Shown in pieces: positions 60,975 through 64,000 of a stretch of DNA of 64,000 nucleotides. The position numbers and the translations under genes are program-made. How positions within the stretch are numbered: position 1 is the first letter of the stretch; the number at the start of each line of letters is the position of its first letter. This DNA is from CAVZBW01 sp963773635 (lineage in GTDB: Bacteria; Actinomycetota; Acidimicrobiia; Acidimicrobiales; RAAP-2), in assembly GCA_963773635.1 (NCBI GenBank), contig CAVZBW010000005.1, positions 1,178,001-1,242,000 on the forward strand, in the 5' to 3' direction. The notes below the pieces were generated by a model. The model worked only from the letters and a program-made list of their open reading frames with translations, was not told where the DNA came from and made no database searches.

Positions 60975-62147
60975 GTGGGGACGCTCGATGGCGTGCGCGT
61001 GCTGGATGCGGGGCTGCTCGTCCAAGGACCGCAGGCCGCCCTCACCATGCTCGAGTGGGGTGCAGACGTCATAAAGATCGAGCTACCGGGATTCGGAGAC
61101 CAGGCCCGCTGGCTGCCCATTAGCCGCGACGACCACCGGTCGGCCTGGTTCATGGCCTTCAACCGTGGCAAACGCAGCATGACCGTCGACTTGCGCGTCC
61201 CCGAAGGGCGTGAGGTCTTCCTCCGCCTGGTGGAGCGCGCTGACGTGGTGATCTCCAACTTCAAGCCCGGGACGATGGAAGGCTGGGATCTGGGCTACGC
61301 GGAAGTCAGCGCCCGCAACCCGCGCATCGTCTACGCCACCAGCTCGTCCTTCGGATCCCAAGGGCCCGACGCGCTACGGGAGGGCGCCGACCTCAGCGCG
61401 CAGGCCGCCGGCGGGATCATCAGCACGACGGGTGGCGACGACGGAGCGCCCAGCGCGATCGGCGTCACCATCGCCGACCACGTCGCCGGTCAGAACCTGC
61501 TGGCCGGAATCCTCGCTGCGCTCTTCGAGCGCACCCGCACGGGTCGCGGCCAGGCGGTGGAAACCTCGCTGCTCGGGGGACAGGTCTGGGCGCAGGCCGG
61601 CGAGCTCACCGGCTATCTCATGTCGGGCGAGGTGTCGGGCCCGGGTGGTCGCACCCACCCGATGATCCCGGGGATCTACGGCATGTTCCCGACATCGGAC
61701 GGCTGGATCGCCATCGTCGGCGTGGGCGGCCCGGCCCGCGATCTCTTCTACCGGACAATCGGGCGGCCGGACCTGATCGACCGATTCGATCAGCTGCTGT
61801 ACTTCGAGGACGACAAGGCCGAGCTCTGGCCCATCTTGAACGAGGTGTTCGCCTCCAAGCCCACCCAGGAGTGGTGTGACCTCCTCGAAGCGGCGGGCCT
61901 GCGGTTTGCCCCGATACGTGACCACGGGCAGGTGGCCTCCGATCCGGGCGTGTCGGCCAACGGCTACATCAGCTCGGCGGACGGATCCGGCACCGAGGTA
62001 GTGAGGCCGCCGGTCCGGTTCACCCATCCCCTCGGCCCGGCACGAGCGGAGGTCCCCGAGCTGGGCCAGCACACCGAGGAGGTCCTGCTCGAGAGCGGTT
62101 TCACCTGGGAGGAGATCGCCGCGCTGTCGGCCCGGGGGGCGATCTAA
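60975..62147 (+). CDS. CaiB/BaiF family CoA-transferase
   Basis: A 390-residue family III CoA-transferase from GTG at 60975. The N-terminal LDGVRVLDAGLLVQGPQAA and GADVIKIELP are typical. Asp139 in EGADLSAQAAGG is the residue expected to carry CoA as an aspartyl-CoA thioester. TFDGWIAI-like and PIRDHGQV segments follow. It moves CoA between carboxylic acids without ATP, which could activate a substrate for the upstream acyl-CoA operon, though it lies 1.9 kb away. The 166 bases upstream hold no gene. Confidence 0.9.
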   Translation: MGTLDGVRVLDAGLLVQGPQAALTMLEWGADVIKIELPGFGDQARWLPISRDDHRSAWFMAFNRGKRSMTVDLRVPEGREVFLRLVERADVVISNFKPGTMEGWDLGYAEVSARNPRIVYATSSSFGSQGPDALREGADLSAQAAGGIISTTGGDDGAPSAIGVTIADHVAGQNLLAGILAALFERTRTGRGQAVETSLLGGQVWAQAGELTGYLMSGEVSGPGGRTHPMIPGIYGMFPTSDGWIAIVGVGGPARDLFYRTIGRPDLIDRFDQLLYFEDDKAELWPILNEVFASKPTQEWCDLLEAAGLRFAPIRDHGQVASDPGVSANGYISSADGSGTEVVRPPVRFTHPLGPARAEVPELGQHTEEVLLESGFTWEEIAALSARGAI

Positions 62148-62284
62148 CGTCGCCAAGCGCCCCCCACGGTCGGAGGTCTGCCTTGACTCGCGCATCGCGA
62201 GCTGCTGGTATCCAACGTCGAATTCAACTTCAAGAGTGGTACTGGAAAGTGGCGCCCGAGAGTGCACGGGCGAGGGGTCGGAAC

Positions 62285-63763
62285 GTGCGAGGTAAGCGAA
62301 ACCTGCGCAGCGTGGGTTGGCTGCTGATGCTGGCCGGTGGCGTCATGGCTCTGGTGATGTCGGCAACGGGCCCACTCATGGAGTTGGCTGGGGCGTCTGG
62401 CACCGCGTCCGTCTACGAAGAGGCGGCAACCTTCACAGGCCCGATCACCGTCGGAAAGGTGATCGAGCCGCTCTCGGCGCTGCCCATGAACTTGGCATCG
62501 CACGACTACGTGGAGCAGGAATTCTTTGCTGTGGGAGTCGCGCATGCGTTTCGTGCCACTTCAGCTCCGGCAAACGGGAAATGGAGCGTCACTCCGACGT
62601 CGTCTGCTCCCTATCGCACCCGGATCCTGGTACGGCGTCCAGCCAACCCCCAGAGGTTCAGCGGCACCGTCGTCGTGGAGTGGATGAACGAGACGGCCGG
62701 CGAGTCGGCCCCCGATTGGGAGTACCTCAACCCCGAGATCATGGATGCGGGAGATGCCTGGGTCGGACTGTCCGCGCAAGCGCTTGGCGTCGATGGTGGC
62801 ACGCCACTGCTCAGCGGGGGCGCAGTCAGTAGCTCCGCCCAGGGTCTCAAGCAGAAGGAACCGCAGCGGTACGGTAGCCTGCAGCATCCCGGTGATCAGT
62901 ATTCGTTCGACATCTACGACCAAATCGCCTTCGGTCTGCACAACTCGGCAGCAAAGGTTTTGGGGCCACTTCATGTCCACCACATCGTTGCGGTCGGCGA
63001 GTCGCAGTCGGCCTTCTACCTGACTACGTTCGCCGACGCCCTCGAGCCGCACGACTCTCCCTTCGACGGTATCTTCATCCACAGCCGCGGCGGCTCCGGA
63101 GCTCCGCTGAACGGCGGATCAATCATTGGCGGCACGACGCAGACCCCGCTGCTGATCCGAACCGATCTGCGTGTTCCGGTCTTCATGTCGGAGACGCAGA
63201 CAGATTTGATCACCCTGGGCTATGCGGCCGCCCAACAACCGGACACCCACCGCATTCGTACGTGGGAGATCGCAGGGACGTCCCACGCCGATGCCTATGA
63301 GGTCGGGGGAAACGCCGGCGTGCTCGGGTGTACGACGCCCGTCAACACCGGTCCCCAACACGTGGTGCTGCAGGCAGCCTTTGCCGACTTCACCCGTTGG
63401 GTCGTGACGGGGGCGACACCGCCTGAGCCGTCACCATTCAAGCTGCAGAGCACGAATCCGCCGATTTTGGCACTCGACCAGCATGACAACGTCATCGGAG
63501 GGGTACGGACACCCGCCGTCGACGTCCCGATATCCACGCTCAGCGGAGCCGCTCCTCCGGGCACGTCGGCGATCTGTTCCCTCTTCGGAACGACAACGCC
63601 CTTCAGCCAAGCGGAACTGACGCGCCTCTACGGCTCCAAGGCCAACTACCTCTCGAAGTACACCGCGGACCTCGACAGGGCCATCGCAGCTGGGTACGTC
63701 CTTCCATCTGAGCGGGTGGGTCTGCTGACGCAAGCCCGCCAGGTACAGTTTGCTTCGAGCTGA
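62285..63763 (+). CDS. Secreted alpha/beta-hydrolase domain protein (PF20091 type)
   Basis: The product has 492 residues from GTG at 62285. An export signal (SVGWLLMLAGGVMALVMSAT) is preceded by basic residues. The catalytic core has the nucleophile elbow VAVGESQSAFYL, an acid/His region (IAGTSHADAYEVGG) and large loops with VEWMNETAGESAPDW. A start at TTG 62183 would extend the leader by 34 residues and is less likely. The family is widespread and of unknown substrate, possibly an esterase of bulky esters. The last feature of the window; the remaining 237 bases hold nothing recognisable. Confidence 0.8.
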   Translation: MRGKRNLRSVGWLLMLAGGVMALVMSATGPLMELAGASGTASVYEEAATFTGPITVGKVIEPLSALPMNLASHDYVEQEFFAVGVAHAFRATSAPANGKWSVTPTSSAPYRTRILVRRPANPQRFSGTVVVEWMNETAGESAPDWEYLNPEIMDAGDAWVGLSAQALGVDGGTPLLSGGAVSSSAQGLKQKEPQRYGSLQHPGDQYSFDIYDQIAFGLHNSAAKVLGPLHVHHIVAVGESQSAFYLTTFADALEPHDSPFDGIFIHSRGGSGAPLNGGSIIGGTTQTPLLIRTDLRVPVFMSETQTDLITLGYAAAQQPDTHRIRTWEIAGTSHADAYEVGGNAGVLGCTTPVNTGPQHVVLQAAFADFTRWVVTGATPPEPSPFKLQSTNPPILALDQHDNVIGGVRTPAVDVPISTLSGAAPPGTSAICSLFGTTTPFSQAELTRLYGSKANYLSKYTADLDRAIAAGYVLPSERVGLLTQARQVQFASS

Positions 63764-64000
63764 TCGGCAGGTTCGTCGACCCTGCTCGTCAACTCCGAAA
63801 GCCCATTTGCCTGATTCGGAGCGAATTCGGAAATGACCGGAGACGCTGGCTATGGGGCGTTCCCCTCTCGGACCGGTCCCACTGGATCTCTTCGCGGCTG
63901 GTCGCTCGATCTCACTGGGTGTCTCGCCCTTGACTCCGCACCGGCCTCACAGTGCCGCCAGAGCCCGGCCATCCGGACCTGGTGGACGAAGAATGGAGAG

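Noticed and set aside
1..64000. tRNA, rRNA, CRISPR arrays, prophage or insertion sequence
   Set aside because: No GGTTCGAATCC-type tRNA arms, rRNA segments, spacer-repeat arrays, integrase or transposase motifs were seen by eye on either strand.

Overview
The window is about two-thirds G+C. Its codon use, GTG/TTG starts, 4-bp ATGA/GTGA gene overlaps and gene families (PadR plus DUF1707, an mycobacterial-type cNMP/patatin lipase, a P450, acyl-CoA dehydrogenase with an APH-like kinase, LpqC-like esterase) point to an actinobacterium, plausibly an uncultured Acidimicrobiia. That placement is inference. Many otherwise intact genes are broken by single-base indels (near 1232, 16981, 23209, 30297, 53101-53791 and 57620). 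This looks like a draft or metagenome assembly with uncorrected indels rather than genuine decay. A few loci do look like real relics: an ABC ATPase at 2330, a hydrolase tail at 40130, an APC permease with its middle missing at 50865, and a cyclase fragment at 59195.

Region 1-12.6 kb is mostly housekeeping: NUDIX, coiled-coil zinc-ribbon and histidine-phosphatase genes, an endonuclease/exonuclease/phosphatase-fold protein, a lipoprotein, an SDR-MFS pair, glmS with small neighbours, a Coq4-like protein overlapping inorganic pyrophosphatase, a YihY membrane protein and a DUF503 protein.

Region 12.68-17.8 kb is the most unusual part. Three consecutive minus-strand genes encode secreted Ala/Gly/Asn/Ser-rich proteins. 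Two are built from strict 26-residue (78-bp) tandem units, and all three share one C-terminal module. The two large genes have near-consensus promoters of the same design and perfect 15-bp terminator hairpins. I read this as an undescribed family of surface or matrix fibre proteins (beta-solenoid or functional-amyloid-like).

Region 18-26 kb carries an APC permease, a self-regulated PadR/DUF1707 pair and a membrane-lipid block: cNMP-patatin lipase, di-iron ferritin/desaturase-like protein, pssA, psd and DedA. Region 26-50 kb is accessory metabolism: amine oxidase, two VOC proteins, peroxiredoxin, nitronate monooxygenase, a MOSC-reductase-ferredoxin fusion, amidase with divergent GntR, guaA, a MerR-BASS transporter pair with a textbook operator, secreted phosphoesterase, two MarR regulators, a lipoprotein esterase, methyltransferase, a hydrolase-LuxR fusion, HAD and P450.

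Region 51.6-59.1 kb is one tightly coupled catabolic operon: leader peptide, quinone oxidoreductase, two SDRs, acyl-CoA dehydrogenase, second oxidoreductase, HAD, APH-like kinase and TetR. It probably handles activation and oxidation of an acyl or alcohol substrate under TetR control. The end of the window has a SnoaL-like protein, a membrane protein, a CaiB/BaiF CoA-transferase and a secreted alpha/beta hydrolase. No rRNA, tRNA, CRISPR array, phage or intact insertion sequence was seen.
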